Assembly (NCBI GenBank): GCA_902586855.1 | Contig: CACIIZ010000009.1 | Location: forward strand, 1 to 39,681 | DNA from: an uncultured Alphaproteobacteria bacterium | Lineage (GTDB): Bacteria > Pseudomonadota > Alphaproteobacteria > Rhodobacterales > Rhodobacteraceae | DNA length: 39,681 nt | Direction of reading: 5' to 3' | In this document: in pieces, positions 24,796 through 33,477 of the stretch | Numbering within the stretch: the first letter of the stretch is position 1 | Layout: each line of letters opens with the position of its first letter | Position numbers and translations under genes: made by a program | Notes under the pieces: generated by a model | Database searches by the model: none | What the model saw: the letters and a program-made list of their open reading frames with translations, nothing else | What the model was told of the DNA's origin: nothing

Positions 24796-26478
24796 TTGAC
24801 AGTAGATTATCTGAGTGTCTTGAATAAAAAGGGGTCTGGGTTAAATATTACTCAGATTGTTGATAGTTTGGTTGAGGCCGATACCGTTCCTAAGAAGAAT
24901 ATGCTAACTGAGGATCAGACAACAAAACAAGCTGAAATATCTGCCTTTGCCGAAGTTGTGAGTGAGCTAAATTCGCTCAAAACAGATTTAACAACATTGT
25001 CAAACTCAAATAAATACCTTCCGTCCTCAACAAATACAGCTTTAAGTATCACTGTGACAGACAATTCAACTGCAAAAAATCTTTCGTCTGATGTAAGAGT
25101 TGTGTCTTTAGCTTCACAACAGACCCTTGAGTTTGCAGGTTCCTCACCATTTAACTCTCCTACAGCCTCTATTAATACGGGAACATTGACCTTAACCTTA
25201 GGATCGTGGAACTCAGATAATACGTTCACCAATAAATCACCAGCGGTCACGCATAGTGTGAAAGTCGATACTAATAACAATACGCTTCAGGGGCTAGCTG
25301 CATCTATTAATTCTCTGTCAGATATTACAGCGTCTGTTTTACAAACCTCTTCTGGGGTGTATTCTCTAGTCGTCAAATCAGCTATGGGAGCTAACAATGC
25401 AATAAAGATTACCACCGGAGATGCTGGATTAAATCAATTTAGAGCTGATCCCACTATCAATATAGGTACGCCAACTCCACGCTCAGTCCAAAAAGCTTCA
25501 GCATCTGATGCCGAATTAACAGTTGATGGTGTAACAGTAAAACGGACCAGTAACACGATAGCGAACATTTTTTCAGGCTATACTTTGGATTTAAATAGTA
25601 CAACCACTTCAGCATTCAGGGTTAGTTCTTCTCTGGATGATGACTCTGCCTATCTAAATACCAAAACCTTAGTAGATCGTTTGAACTTCACAAGGAGCTA
25701 TTTTACTGAGATTTTAGACAAGGGAGTAGAAGATGGTGAGGCTGGAACTTTAGCTTATGACCCAGTGATGAGTGCAATTTCAAAAAAACTGAGAAGTTTC
25801 AGTGAAGGCCAAATAATAGGGTTTGGGGCTAATTCAAAATATTTGTCGGAATTAGGTATTAGTACTAAAAGGGACGGAACACTTTCAATAAATGAGAAAA
25901 CATTTCGGGAGGCAATAAAGAATGACTCCAGTAGTTTTGATGCTATTTTTAATAGTTCCGTAACCTCTGATAATACAAATTTAGTTCTGAATAAGAATAC
26001 GTTTAGTTCACCTAAGCCAGGTAGTTACGCATACGTTTTTGACTCCTCCAAAGCAGCCAGCCCAGTAGATTTGAGGTCATCCTTAGGCGGGGTTACAATG
26101 TCAGGTGGAACCGATATCAGTACAGGTCAATCCTATTACTCTGCAATTAGTGGTGACGCTATGGGTGTGAACATAATCCCACAAACCAGTGTTTCGTCGG
26201 CTACTGTATATGTTGGTGAGAGCATGGTCGACTCGATGAACAACTATTTAGAACAAATTCTTGCCTCCTCAGGGGATATTGAAAGGCGAAAAAGCACTCT
26301 CAATAAGGATTTAGTTGATATTGAAGCAGATTTATTGGGTATGGAAAGTAAAGTAGACACCATACGGGCAAGATATTTGGAACAATATTCTGCTATGGAA
26401 AGTGCTGTTACCAGTCTTAAGGGAACTGGAGAATACCTTGAAAATATGATAAAGAGTTGGAATGAATCAGACGACTAG
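24796..26478 (+). CDS. fliD: flagellar filament cap protein FliD
   Basis: FliD caps the filament and folds flagellin onto its tip. The 560-residue product has the N-terminal coiled-coil block GLNITQIVDSLVEADTVPKKN, the SVTSDNTNL-like Ser/Thr-rich middle and the C-terminal coiled coil ending LKGTGEYLENMIKSWNESDD, where SA(M)xS.LxG..xyL...I..W is the FliD signature. The start is a TTG with AGGAG 7 nt upstream; no ATG is near, so the TTG is favoured. It is a lone gene with its own strong sigma-54 promoter, and no flagellin gene is in the window. Confidence 0.93.
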   Translation: MTVDYLSVLNKKGSGLNITQIVDSLVEADTVPKKNMLTEDQTTKQAEISAFAEVVSELNSLKTDLTTLSNSNKYLPSSTNTALSITVTDNSTAKNLSSDVRVVSLASQQTLEFAGSSPFNSPTASINTGTLTLTLGSWNSDNTFTNKSPAVTHSVKVDTNNNTLQGLAASINSLSDITASVLQTSSGVYSLVVKSAMGANNAIKITTGDAGLNQFRADPTINIGTPTPRSVQKASASDAELTVDGVTVKRTSNTIANIFSGYTLDLNSTTTSAFRVSSSLDDDSAYLNTKTLVDRLNFTRSYFTEILDKGVEDGEAGTLAYDPVMSAISKKLRSFSEGQIIGFGANSKYLSELGISTKRDGTLSINEKTFREAIKNDSSSFDAIFNSSVTSDNTNLVLNKNTFSSPKPGSYAYVFDSSKAASPVDLRSSLGGVTMSGGTDISTGQSYYSAISGDAMGVNIIPQTSVSSATVYVGESMVDSMNNYLEQILASSGDIERRKSTLNKDLVDIEADLLGMESKVDTIRARYLEQYSAMESAVTSLKGTGEYLENMIKSWNESDD

Positions 26479-26596
26479 TAGTTTGTACTGTTGATCAATT
26501 GAATCTACTTTTCTCAATACATTAAATTTATCTTGCCAATATTCTGTCCCAATTCATGGATGATAAATATTTTTAGATTGATCCCAGCTTTTTATT

Positions 26597-27601
26597 TTAT
26601 CTTTGACTTAGGTTTAGATGGTGATGGTTCTTGAAAACCCAATTTTGAACATCATTTGCTGCATAAGAGTAATGTTTTTGTATCTTTAAAGTCTGCCTAA
26701 ACTCACTTCCAGATATTTCTGTGAGATATTCTTTTGAATGATTGCAGTCATCATGAAGTACGATACCACGGCAAGCTGAGCAGTGATAGGCGCCACCGTG
26801 AGTTATTATTTTAATCGATAGATTATTTTCGTACTTTCTCGTCATTTCAATTGCAGCATTATTTTTGTATACACCCTCAGCTCCGGCGTGATCGCGACCT
26901 ATCGAAAAATGAGTAAAGCCTAACCATTCTCGTAGCTTTGCATGATGTATAGCTTCCCTAGGTCCAGCGTAAAACATGTTAGCCCTTATCGGGATAAAAT
27001 GGATTTTATTCTTATAACGTGGTTTCATTACTGAGTCATATAGTCCTCTAAGTTTTCCACAATCAATGTCCCCAAACTTTTTGGGGCCTACCATGGGATT
27101 AATGACTACTAGCTCACACTGCTCGAGCATTTTATCAATTATTTTTTCGTGACCTAAATGTGGTATATTTCTAGTTTGGAAAGCTCCTACAGAACCAAAT
27201 TCATTAATAAGCTCTTGTATTCTTTTCTGAGCTAAAAGAATTTCTCTAGTGTAAGTATCAAGTTTTTTTTGAAATTGACTATTCAGAGTGAATCTTTTCA
27301 AGAAATTACCCCTATTCAGTGACAATCTACAGCCAATATAATTGCTTGGCACTGAACCAAAAATCAATCGCTTGATCCTTTCGTATGGAAGGTCAAATTT
27401 TTCATAGGCAACAAACATTTCAGGGATCAGTGGAATTAGTATAGGTAAGCCATTCGACGGACAGTTGAATTTTTTTAGTTTCTGGGCAGAACTGACAAAA
27501 TTTTTGATCAGCATACCGCTCCTTATACCAGCAAGATCTATAAGAGCTCTTTCAACAAAATTCGCTTCATCCTCGAGTTTAAGGTGGGGTTGTATATTCA
27601 T
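26597..27601 (-). CDS. ATP-sulfurylase-like protein with unusual N-terminus
   Basis: ATP sulfurylase (sulfate adenylyltransferase) makes APS from ATP and sulfate. Catalytic-domain blocks are present: AFQTRNIPHLGHE at about 140-152 (canonical QxRNPxHxxHE; Pro and Arg changed), MFYAGPREAIHHAKLREWLG, FSIGRDHAGAEGVY, a Cys/His zinc site (HCSACRG and DDCNH) and EISGSEFRQTL. The usual PUA-like N-terminal domain (about 150-170 residues with YPVTL blocks) is replaced by a shorter, dissimilar stretch; total length is 334 against about 390. A sigma-54 promoter lies just upstream, so it is co-regulated with motility. It may be a true ATP sulfurylase for glycan sulfation or a related nucleotidyltransferase with another substrate; the changed active-site residues leave this open. 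Confidence 0.8.
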   Translation of the reverse strand: MNIQPHLKLEDEANFVERALIDLAGIRSGMLIKNFVSSAQKLKKFNCPSNGLPILIPLIPEMFVAYEKFDLPYERIKRLIFGSVPSNYIGCRLSLNRGNFLKRFTLNSQFQKKLDTYTREILLAQKRIQELINEFGSVGAFQTRNIPHLGHEKIIDKMLEQCELVVINPMVGPKKFGDIDCGKLRGLYDSVMKPRYKNKIHFIPIRANMFYAGPREAIHHAKLREWLGFTHFSIGRDHAGAEGVYKNNAAIEMTRKYENNLSIKIITHGGAYHCSACRGIVLHDDCNHSKEYLTEISGSEFRQTLKIQKHYSYAANDVQNWVFKNHHHLNLSQR

Positions 27602-27630
27602 GAATTTCCCTTAAGCAAATTGAGGAAAAA

Positions 27631-27646
27631 TGCAAATCTTGTTCCA
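27631..27646 (-). promoter_or_regulatory. sigma-54 promoter of the ATP-sulfurylase-like gene
   Basis: Minus-strand TGGAACAAGATTTGCA has GG-N10-GC and an ideal TTGCA. It sits 31 nt upstream of the ATG, at an ideal distance. Confidence 0.7.
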
Positions 27647-27816
27647 TAATGTGATTGTAGCAATATCTTTTCATGACTTCTTCCAAGAGACATATGTCTT
27701 TCTAAGGAGGTTTTCTATTAAGAAGTTGCAGGTGGTTCGTCCCTTGACCCTTGCCCTCTATTTAATACTGACGCGCCTAGTATGGTTTTCATCGAAAGGC
27801 CATTAGGCATAAATAG

Positions 27817-27832
27817 TGGCACGGAAACTGCA
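27817..27832 (+). promoter_or_regulatory. sigma-54 promoter of the TPR-glycosyltransferase gene
   Basis: TGGCACGGAAACTGCA has the full TGGCACG -24 box, GG-N10-GC spacing and CTGCA at -12. The start codon is about 128 nt downstream, giving a longer leader than at the other sites. The rest of the 27602-27960 gap has no visible gene. Confidence 0.75.
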
Positions 27833-27960
27833 ACCAGAAAAGATATGAAAACCAGTAAGAATTAGCTGTCATTAGTAGCAATACGTAACTTAAATAACCA
27901 TTTTGTGCCAAACTAATTCTTGCCAGAAATATTGTAAAAAAAGCGTTCAAACATAGAATA

Positions 27961-30210
27961 ATGGTGACGTTAAGTTTAGATCAAGCCATTCAGCAGGCAA
28001 AGTCATATCTAGAAGAAGATCAATTAGAGGACGCAAGGGATCTTTATCACGCTGTTTTACAAAAGTTTCCAAAAAATGAGAGAGTGCACAAAGATTTAGC
28101 TGTATTACAGAACCCATTAAAAACCTTTCTCAAAGAACCACCTACGGAACTCATAAAACAATTAATCGAACTTTATAATCAGGATCAGTTAGTGTCTGTT
28201 GCTGAAAAAACTTTGATGTTGACGTTAGAGTTTCCTGGATCTGCTGCTATCTGGAATATGTTGGCCGTTGTGAATAAAAAGTTGGGGAGAAACAAAGTAT
28301 CAGAAGTTGGATTTAAAAATGTAATCACCCTTAGACCTAATTATTTAGCAGGATACATAAGGTTAGGTATCGTATTAAAAGAGCAAGGAAAACATGACGA
28401 AGCGATAAAGGTATATGATAAAGTTCTTTCAATAAAATCAGATTATTCCGAAGCCTTTAACAGCAGAGGTAATATTCTAAAGGAACAAGGTAAATTAAAC
28501 GAAGCTATCCAGGAATATCGCAAAGCAATTTCACTAGAGACCAATTTTGTTGAGGCCTACAATAACCTTGGTCTCGCACTGATAGCACAAGGCAGATTGA
28601 AAGAGGCGATAAAAGAATTTCGTATAGCCATCTCATTCCAATCAGATTTTTCTGAATGTCACTATAATTTGGGCTGTGCACTACATCAGCAAGGTAAGTT
28701 GAGAGAAGCCATAGAAGCTTATGAGAAAGCCTCGCACCACGGGTTGGTCCGTGCTGCTGATACATTCCATCGAAAAGGAAATGCTTTGAGAGACCTAGGT
28801 AGGTTTGAGGAGGCATTGCAGGCATATAAGGAAGCAGTATCGTTGAAGCCAGATTTTGCTGAATGTTATTTTTGTATTGGTAATACACTTATGGATTTGG
28901 GTAAATTAGGCAAATCTATCTGGGCGTATAGGAAAGCTATCTTAATAAAACCCGATTTTGCGGAGGCCTACCATAACATGGGTAATGCTCTTCAAAACCA
29001 AGATCGAATTAAAAGTGCTTTAACGGCATACGGAAAAGCTGTTTCAATTAAACCTAATTTTGTAGAGGCCTATAAAAATATGGGAAATGCTTATTACAAT
29101 CTAGCCCAACTTGATAAAGCATTAGAGGCCTATAATAAGGTGCTGTCACTTAAACCAGATTCATCTGACTCGTATAACAATATAGGTCTCACTTTTCTTG
29201 AAAGAGGAATGTTTGACGAGGCAGAAAAAGCTTTTAAGAAAGCTTTATTGCTCGATTCCAATAGTGCTAAGGTTTATTACAATCTTTCATTATTTCATAA
29301 TATCCAAGGTAATTTAAAGTTAGGATTTGAATTGTATGAATGGCGAAGTAGATTGGAAGGTAAGAACATAGGATCTTTCAAGAAAGAGGGGAGACTGCAA
29401 CGAAACCAAAGCGTCAATAGAAAACATATTTTGATTCATGAAGAGCAAGGATTGGGGGATACAATACAATTTTGTCGCTATCTCCCGTTACTTGAAAAAA
29501 ATGGAGCTACTGTTAGCTTCAAGGTAACACCAACGTTACATAAGTTGCTTTCAACCCTTGAAGGATCTGTCTCTATTATCAGTGATGCTCCAGAAAAAGG
29601 AAGGTTTGATTATGAGACATCGTTGCTGAGTCTACCTCATTTTTTTGGAACTCAACTTTCAACAATTCCATCGGAATCCCCATATCTTCATGCAGATAAT
29701 CTGAAAATTAGATCTTGGAAGAAAAAACTGAAGAAGAATAGCTTTAAGATTGGCATTTGTTGGCAAGGAAATACAGGGAAAGTTGATGTTGGGAGGTCAT
29801 TTCCTGTAGTTCTCTTTGAGGCTATATCAAAGATCTCAAATATTGAGTTGCTAAGTTTACACAAGGGCGAAGGAGAGGATCAACTTTTGAATGCCGGTTT
29901 TCCAATCACAACTTTTGGTGAAGATTTTGATGCTGGTCAAGATGCGTTTGCTGATACTGCAGCTGTCATGATTTTGTCTGATCTTATTATTACATCCGAC
30001 ACGGCAGTGGCACATTTGGCTGGAGCTTTGGGATGTAAAACATGGGTGGCCTTAAAATATTTACCTGACTGGCGCTGGCTGATGGACAGAAGGGATAGTC
30101 CATGGTATCCCACGTTATCATTATATCGGCAGGACGAACCTGGGAATTGGGAGAGTGTTTTTAAAAATTTTGAGCATAATATCCGGTTGCTAGTTGAGAG
30201 AGGTCAATGA
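27961..30210 (+). CDS. TPR-repeat glycosyltransferase-like protein
   Basis: The 749-residue product has about 10-12 tetratricopeptide repeats (roughly residues 1-440, with repeated NxG..L..xG...EA motifs). A C-terminal domain (about 480-740) resembles glycosyltransferase family 9-like folds found fused to TPRs: HEEQGLGDTIQFCRYLPLL, SFKIGICWQGN and ITSDTAVAHLAGALGCKTWVAL are the usual substrate-binding blocks. TPR fusions of this kind often modify proteins. There is no signal peptide, so it is cytoplasmic, as expected for an enzyme glycosylating flagellin before export (inference). The ATG lacks a clear ribosome site. DUF6165 follows without a gap. Confidence 0.85.
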   Translation: MVTLSLDQAIQQAKSYLEEDQLEDARDLYHAVLQKFPKNERVHKDLAVLQNPLKTFLKEPPTELIKQLIELYNQDQLVSVAEKTLMLTLEFPGSAAIWNMLAVVNKKLGRNKVSEVGFKNVITLRPNYLAGYIRLGIVLKEQGKHDEAIKVYDKVLSIKSDYSEAFNSRGNILKEQGKLNEAIQEYRKAISLETNFVEAYNNLGLALIAQGRLKEAIKEFRIAISFQSDFSECHYNLGCALHQQGKLREAIEAYEKASHHGLVRAADTFHRKGNALRDLGRFEEALQAYKEAVSLKPDFAECYFCIGNTLMDLGKLGKSIWAYRKAILIKPDFAEAYHNMGNALQNQDRIKSALTAYGKAVSIKPNFVEAYKNMGNAYYNLAQLDKALEAYNKVLSLKPDSSDSYNNIGLTFLERGMFDEAEKAFKKALLLDSNSAKVYYNLSLFHNIQGNLKLGFELYEWRSRLEGKNIGSFKKEGRLQRNQSVNRKHILIHEEQGLGDTIQFCRYLPLLEKNGATVSFKVTPTLHKLLSTLEGSVSIISDAPEKGRFDYETSLLSLPHFFGTQLSTIPSESPYLHADNLKIRSWKKKLKKNSFKIGICWQGNTGKVDVGRSFPVVLFEAISKISNIELLSLHKGEGEDQLLNAGFPITTFGEDFDAGQDAFADTAAVMILSDLIITSDTAVAHLAGALGCKTWVALKYLPDWRWLMDRRDSPWYPTLSLYRQDEPGNWESVFKNFEHNIRLLVERGQ

Positions 30211-30211
30211 A

Positions 30212-30601
30212 GTGAACCCCCCTTTTGTTTCAATTTCTTGGGGAGAGTTGTTTGATAAGATAACCATCCTCCAAATCAAATTCGAAAAAATCACAACTCA
30301 AAAGTCTCTAGAAAATATCAATCAAGAATTAACGCATCTGATTTCAATTTTTGATATCAAGTTTAAGGACAATGCGCTAGCAAAGGATCTAAAAAAAGAC
30401 CTAGAGCGTGTAAATAATAAACTTTGGGAAATTGAAGATCAGATAAGAGAAAAGGAAAGAAAAAAAACTTTTGACAAGGAATTTATTCAACTGGCCCGAA
30501 GTGTTTATATAACCAATGATGAGCGTGCGAGGATCAAGAAAAAAATAAATGTTACCTTTGAATCGAGCGTGGTTGAGGAGAAGTCATATTCAGAATACTG
30601 A
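30212..30601 (+). CDS. DUF6165 family protein
   Basis: This 129-residue protein starts V-NPPFVSISWGELFDKITIL, matching by eye the DUF6165 family (SxGELxDKITIL.IK), whose members accompany TPR-glycosyltransferase genes. It is helical and highly charged after residue 20. I place the start at GTG 30212, 1 nt after the stop of the TPR gene, with GAGAGG about 9 nt upstream; the track TTG at 30194 lies inside the TPR gene. The biochemical role of the family is unknown; it probably assists the glycosyltransferase. Confidence 0.75.
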   Translation: MNPPFVSISWGELFDKITILQIKFEKITTQKSLENINQELTHLISIFDIKFKDNALAKDLKKDLERVNNKLWEIEDQIREKERKKTFDKEFIQLARSVYITNDERARIKKKINVTFESSVVEEKSYSEY

Positions 30602-30680
30602 AATCAATTTATTTGATGAGAAATAAGTATATTTTCATTTTTTGACTTAATTCATTACCGAAATTCATAATGTGCCATAA

Positions 30681-31322
30681 TCAGGTTAAGTAGTTATTTT
30701 TCTTAAATATTTTAAGGATTTCGCGTGCTTTTTGATTAACGGTAAAGCCACTCCTATGTTCTAGTACTAAATCAGGGTACTTTGGTTCTTCTTTTTTTAT
30801 ATCAATCCCAGTTACATTCTTTATTTTATTGTTTTTGAAACTCGAATAAAGACCTTTACTATCCCTTTTTTCTAGCTCTGAAAGGGATGTTTTAAGATAA
30901 ATTTCAAAATATCCTGGTAAATTGGCTCTGTTCCAAGAGAAGATTTCTTCAAACATGGCGATCACAGACGTAATTACAGTAAAACCTTGTGAGGCTAGTA
31001 ATAGACTTAACCGTGAGTAGGCCATGCCAAACAGTTTTCTACTGGCAATCCCATAGTCATTTTGGTCAATGACGTTTTCAAATAATTTTTTACGCATATC
31101 GTCGCCATCAAGTAGAATAGGTGCAAGCCCCTTAGAAGAAATAAGATTTTTTAGTTCATGAGCTAAGCTTGTTTTTCCAGCACCTGATAATCCTGTTATC
31201 CAAATAACTTTTCCTGAACATGAATTAAACTCATGTAAAATGGGGTCGTTAAGGTTTAAATCAAAAGGAATCTGTTCAATTTTGTTCATTTCACCTATCT
31301 GTTCCTCTGTAGGGGCCTTCAT
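30681..31322 (-). CDS. CysC-like kinase, non-canonical
   Basis: APS kinase (CysC) phosphorylates APS to PAPS. Here Walker A is GLSGAGKT, then LLDGDDMRKKL, RYSRL-like AYSRLSLLL, and RDSKGLY with VTGIDIKKEEPKYPDLVLE. The usual APS-binding FISPFR block is replaced by TSVIAMFEEIFSWNR, and the sequence resembles the CysC variants of surface-sugar clusters; in Campylobacter jejuni one such protein (Cj1415) was shown to phosphorylate a CDP-linked group rather than APS. The 213-residue length is near normal. The ATG at 31322 lacks a ribosome site; an ATG 11 codons later (31289) with AGGTGA nearby may be used. It is the third gene of the CmcI/PK-like operon. Confidence 0.8.
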   Translation of the reverse strand: MKAPTEEQIGEMNKIEQIPFDLNLNDPILHEFNSCSGKVIWITGLSGAGKTSLAHELKNLISSKGLAPILLDGDDMRKKLFENVIDQNDYGIASRKLFGMAYSRLSLLLASQGFTVITSVIAMFEEIFSWNRANLPGYFEIYLKTSLSELEKRDSKGLYSSFKNNKIKNVTGIDIKKEEPKYPDLVLEHRSGFTVNQKAREILKIFKKNNYLT

Positions 31323-31352
31323 TAGTCAAAATGTTCGGAAAATCATCTGTTG

Positions 31353-32441
31353 CTACAGCTTTAGAAATCGGTTCAACCATCCTATTGTATTAAGAAAATA
31401 ATTTGATGTTGCCGTCTCGTCGCTGAGCATTATCAAGTCTGATCCAAGTTCAATTGAGTGCTGAAGAGCCATTATTTCACCTTTAGTCGGTTGCATGCTT
31501 TGTTGCATGCTTGTAAGATTCTCTGTAGCCATAATTAGAGGAAGACCGTAAGATTTTGTGGCTATACAAATCTTGAGTATGGATTTATAGAAATTTTCAA
31601 TTCCGACTTCGGCTAATAGATCACCTCTGTCAATCATAATAGCATCAGAAAATCTCACTATTTGTTCAACATTTTCGACCCCTGATTTGTTTTCAATCTT
31701 GGCTACTAGTAACTTGTCTGGGAATTTATTTCTGATTATTTTTAGGGTTTTACTATCCTGTATGAAGCTTAAGCCTATAGCATCAAAGTCTAGTTTCCCT
31801 ACCTGACTCAGGAAATCTAAGTAAAATTCAAGTTGTAAATCATTGTCATAGATACTTCCAGGTATATTCAGACCCTTCCTTGGAAGAAGCTGGAATTTGG
31901 TTCTTGATCTCCCACACACACTATTTTCTTTTTGATCGAAGAAATCAAATTCATATAGTCCATCTGATAAACTAAACGATTTTAACACACTTGTTATATT
32001 TGGTAATGGTTTTGTTAGTTCGACCTGTCTGATATTATTTTTAACTTCCTTCGGACCAAAATAAAAATTTATACATTCGTTTTTCTTGATACTTATTGGT
32101 AAAGAATTATTTGTTCTTGGTTTAATTCCTGGAATATCAAGTAAAATTTTGGTTTTAGAACTTGCTTTTCTAATGGATTTAGAAACCTTAGTATGCCAAT
32201 CAATCGAACTATGGCTCCCATTTAGTCGGAAATAATTAGTGTATTGACTTATCTTCTGAACTGAAGAAGGTGTTGATGACTTGGGTCCTATTGTGGCAAG
32301 AATCCCTGGATGGTCAGTAGGAAACATAAGAGAGGAGTTCCCAAAATATTTTGATTTTCTTTTGTCTTGGGAATAACGCCCGTCGACTGCAAAGCGACGA
32401 TCCTCTTTTAGACCAAATTTGAAATAGTTTAAATGGATCAT
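31353..32441 (-). CDS. pyruvate-kinase-like protein lacking the C-terminal domain
   Basis: The 362-residue product follows pyruvate kinase A and B domains: ATIGPKSS, YFRLNGSHSS (canonical RxNFSHG), LLDIPGIKPRT (canonical LDTKGPEIRT), VAKIENKSGVENV with the catalytic Lys, IMIDRGDLLAEVG with the metal-binding GD, MATENLTSM and DLIMLSDETA. The C-terminal allosteric domain (about 120 residues) is absent. Several active-site residues are changed (NFSHG to NGSHS, DTKG to DIPG, SGETA to SDETA) and an N-terminal 45-residue extension is present. It is unlikely to be the housekeeping enzyme. It starts with a good GGAGAAACA-ATG and sits between CmcI-like and CysC-like genes. A PEP- or pyruvate-using step in glycan modification is inference. 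Confidence 0.8.
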   Translation of the reverse strand: MIHLNYFKFGLKEDRRFAVDGRYSQDKRKSKYFGNSSLMFPTDHPGILATIGPKSSTPSSVQKISQYTNYFRLNGSHSSIDWHTKVSKSIRKASSKTKILLDIPGIKPRTNNSLPISIKKNECINFYFGPKEVKNNIRQVELTKPLPNITSVLKSFSLSDGLYEFDFFDQKENSVCGRSRTKFQLLPRKGLNIPGSIYDNDLQLEFYLDFLSQVGKLDFDAIGLSFIQDSKTLKIIRNKFPDKLLVAKIENKSGVENVEQIVRFSDAIMIDRGDLLAEVGIENFYKSILKICIATKSYGLPLIMATENLTSMQQSMQPTKGEIMALQHSIELGSDLIMLSDETATSNYFLNTIGWLNRFLKL

Positions 32442-32494
32442 TGTTTCTCCAATTTATTCTATGTTATGATTTTCCTGAAGAAGATGTATCAGAT

Positions 32495-33286
32495 TTAAGC
32501 TACTCTTCTCAGGTAGCCTTTTGGGGACATGCTTAATAGTAATTTGTTATCAATATCAGTATCTACGACAAAATTTTTGCTCTCTTTAAGAAATTTTTCT
32601 ACGGCGCCTTTAGGATTATTATTAATATCCCAAGGGCGATCTTCAAAAGATCCTGGAGGCATTTGTGCGACGATTGTATCACAAACAATCAAGTAACTAT
32701 TTTTTGTTACTAGGCTTTTATAAAGTCTTAATTCCTCTAGTACATGTTCTTCAGTATGGTTGCTGTCTAGCATTATCATCACTTTTGCCCCATCAGGAAT
32801 AAGCTCTCTTATTTCTTTGTAGATGGCCTGCTCAATACTTGATCCTTCAAGCATAACAATCTTATTAGCTAAAGGATGAGACCTTATAGCATCTCTATTA
32901 TGTTTTCTTATGTCAATATCAACTCCAATGACTTTCCGTTCTATTTTGGGAGTATTCTGGTTTTCAATGGGGTCATTTATTTCCGCTACATCTAGTAGGG
33001 AAAGCATCGATGCAGTGAAGCAAAGAGATCCTCCGTGCGCAATTCCTGTCTCAATTACTATATCAGGCTTTGTGTTCCATATTATTTCTTGAATAGCTAA
33101 AATATCTTGAGGCAACTGAATTATAGGTCTACCGAGCCAACTAAAATGGTAGGAGTATTTATGCTTTGAAGATTGATTGAGCCATTTTTTGCTCGTTTTG
33201 AACAAATCAGGATCATTGCCCTGAGCCAAGATCTGATGCTTACATTCTTCGTGGAATAATTTGATTGGATTTGTTTCTTTGGTCAT
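32495..33286 (-). CDS. CmcI-family SAM-dependent methyltransferase/hydroxylase-like protein
   Basis: The 263-residue product matches the CmcI (cephalosporin hydroxylase)/rhamnosyl O-methyltransferase family: LGRPIIQLPQDILAIQEIIW, IVIETGIAHGGSLCFTASML (SAM-binding), KVIGVDIDIRKHNR, MIMLDSNHTEEHVLEEL and a C-terminal DRPWDINNNPKGAVEKFL. Members methylate sugar hydroxyls. It is the first gene of the three-gene operon behind a sigma-54 promoter 96 nt upstream. O-methylation of a flagellin glycan is a reasonable guess; the true acceptor is unknown. Confidence 0.85.
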   Translation of the reverse strand: MTKETNPIKLFHEECKHQILAQGNDPDLFKTSKKWLNQSSKHKYSYHFSWLGRPIIQLPQDILAIQEIIWNTKPDIVIETGIAHGGSLCFTASMLSLLDVAEINDPIENQNTPKIERKVIGVDIDIRKHNRDAIRSHPLANKIVMLEGSSIEQAIYKEIRELIPDGAKVMIMLDSNHTEEHVLEELRLYKSLVTKNSYLIVCDTIVAQMPPGSFEDRPWDINNNPKGAVEKFLKESKNFVVDTDIDNKLLLSMSPKGYLRRVA

Positions 33287-33380
33287 TATTGGGATCTATT
33301 ATTATTGAAATATTAATAGGCTCTCGTGCTAATGCAAAGTAGTCGGGTGATCTCAGCTTTGCCTAACACGTTCTTCTCAA

Positions 33381-33397
33381 TGCAAAAGGTGCGCCAA
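33381..33397 (-). promoter_or_regulatory. sigma-54 promoter of the CmcI-like/PK-like/CysC-like operon
   Basis: Minus-strand TTGGCGCACCTTTTGCA has TTGG, GG-N10-GC and TTGCA. It is divergent from the next site, 41 nt away. Confidence 0.7.
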
Positions 33398-33437
33398 AAT
33401 TTTATCAAATAAATTTAAAATTTCTGTCACGGCAATG

Positions 33438-33454
33438 AAGGCACAAGTATTGCA
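33438..33454 (+). promoter_or_regulatory. sigma-54 promoter of the cytidylyltransferase gene
   Basis: AAGGCACAAGTATTGCA has GGCAC, exact GG-N10-GC spacing and TTGCA, with only the first T of TGG missing. The predicted start (about 33465) is very close to the ribosome site at 33467, so the leader is short. Confidence 0.6.
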
Positions 33455-33477
33455 TCAAATGGGTGCGGAGGTTTAGC

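Noticed and set aside
28330-29300. Tandem DNA repeats of about 102 bp
   Set aside because: These are explained by the tetratricopeptide repeats of the TPR-glycosyltransferase, not a CRISPR or satellite.
31353-32441. Housekeeping pyruvate kinase
   Set aside because: The C-terminal domain is missing and several catalytic motifs are altered; context is a sugar operon.
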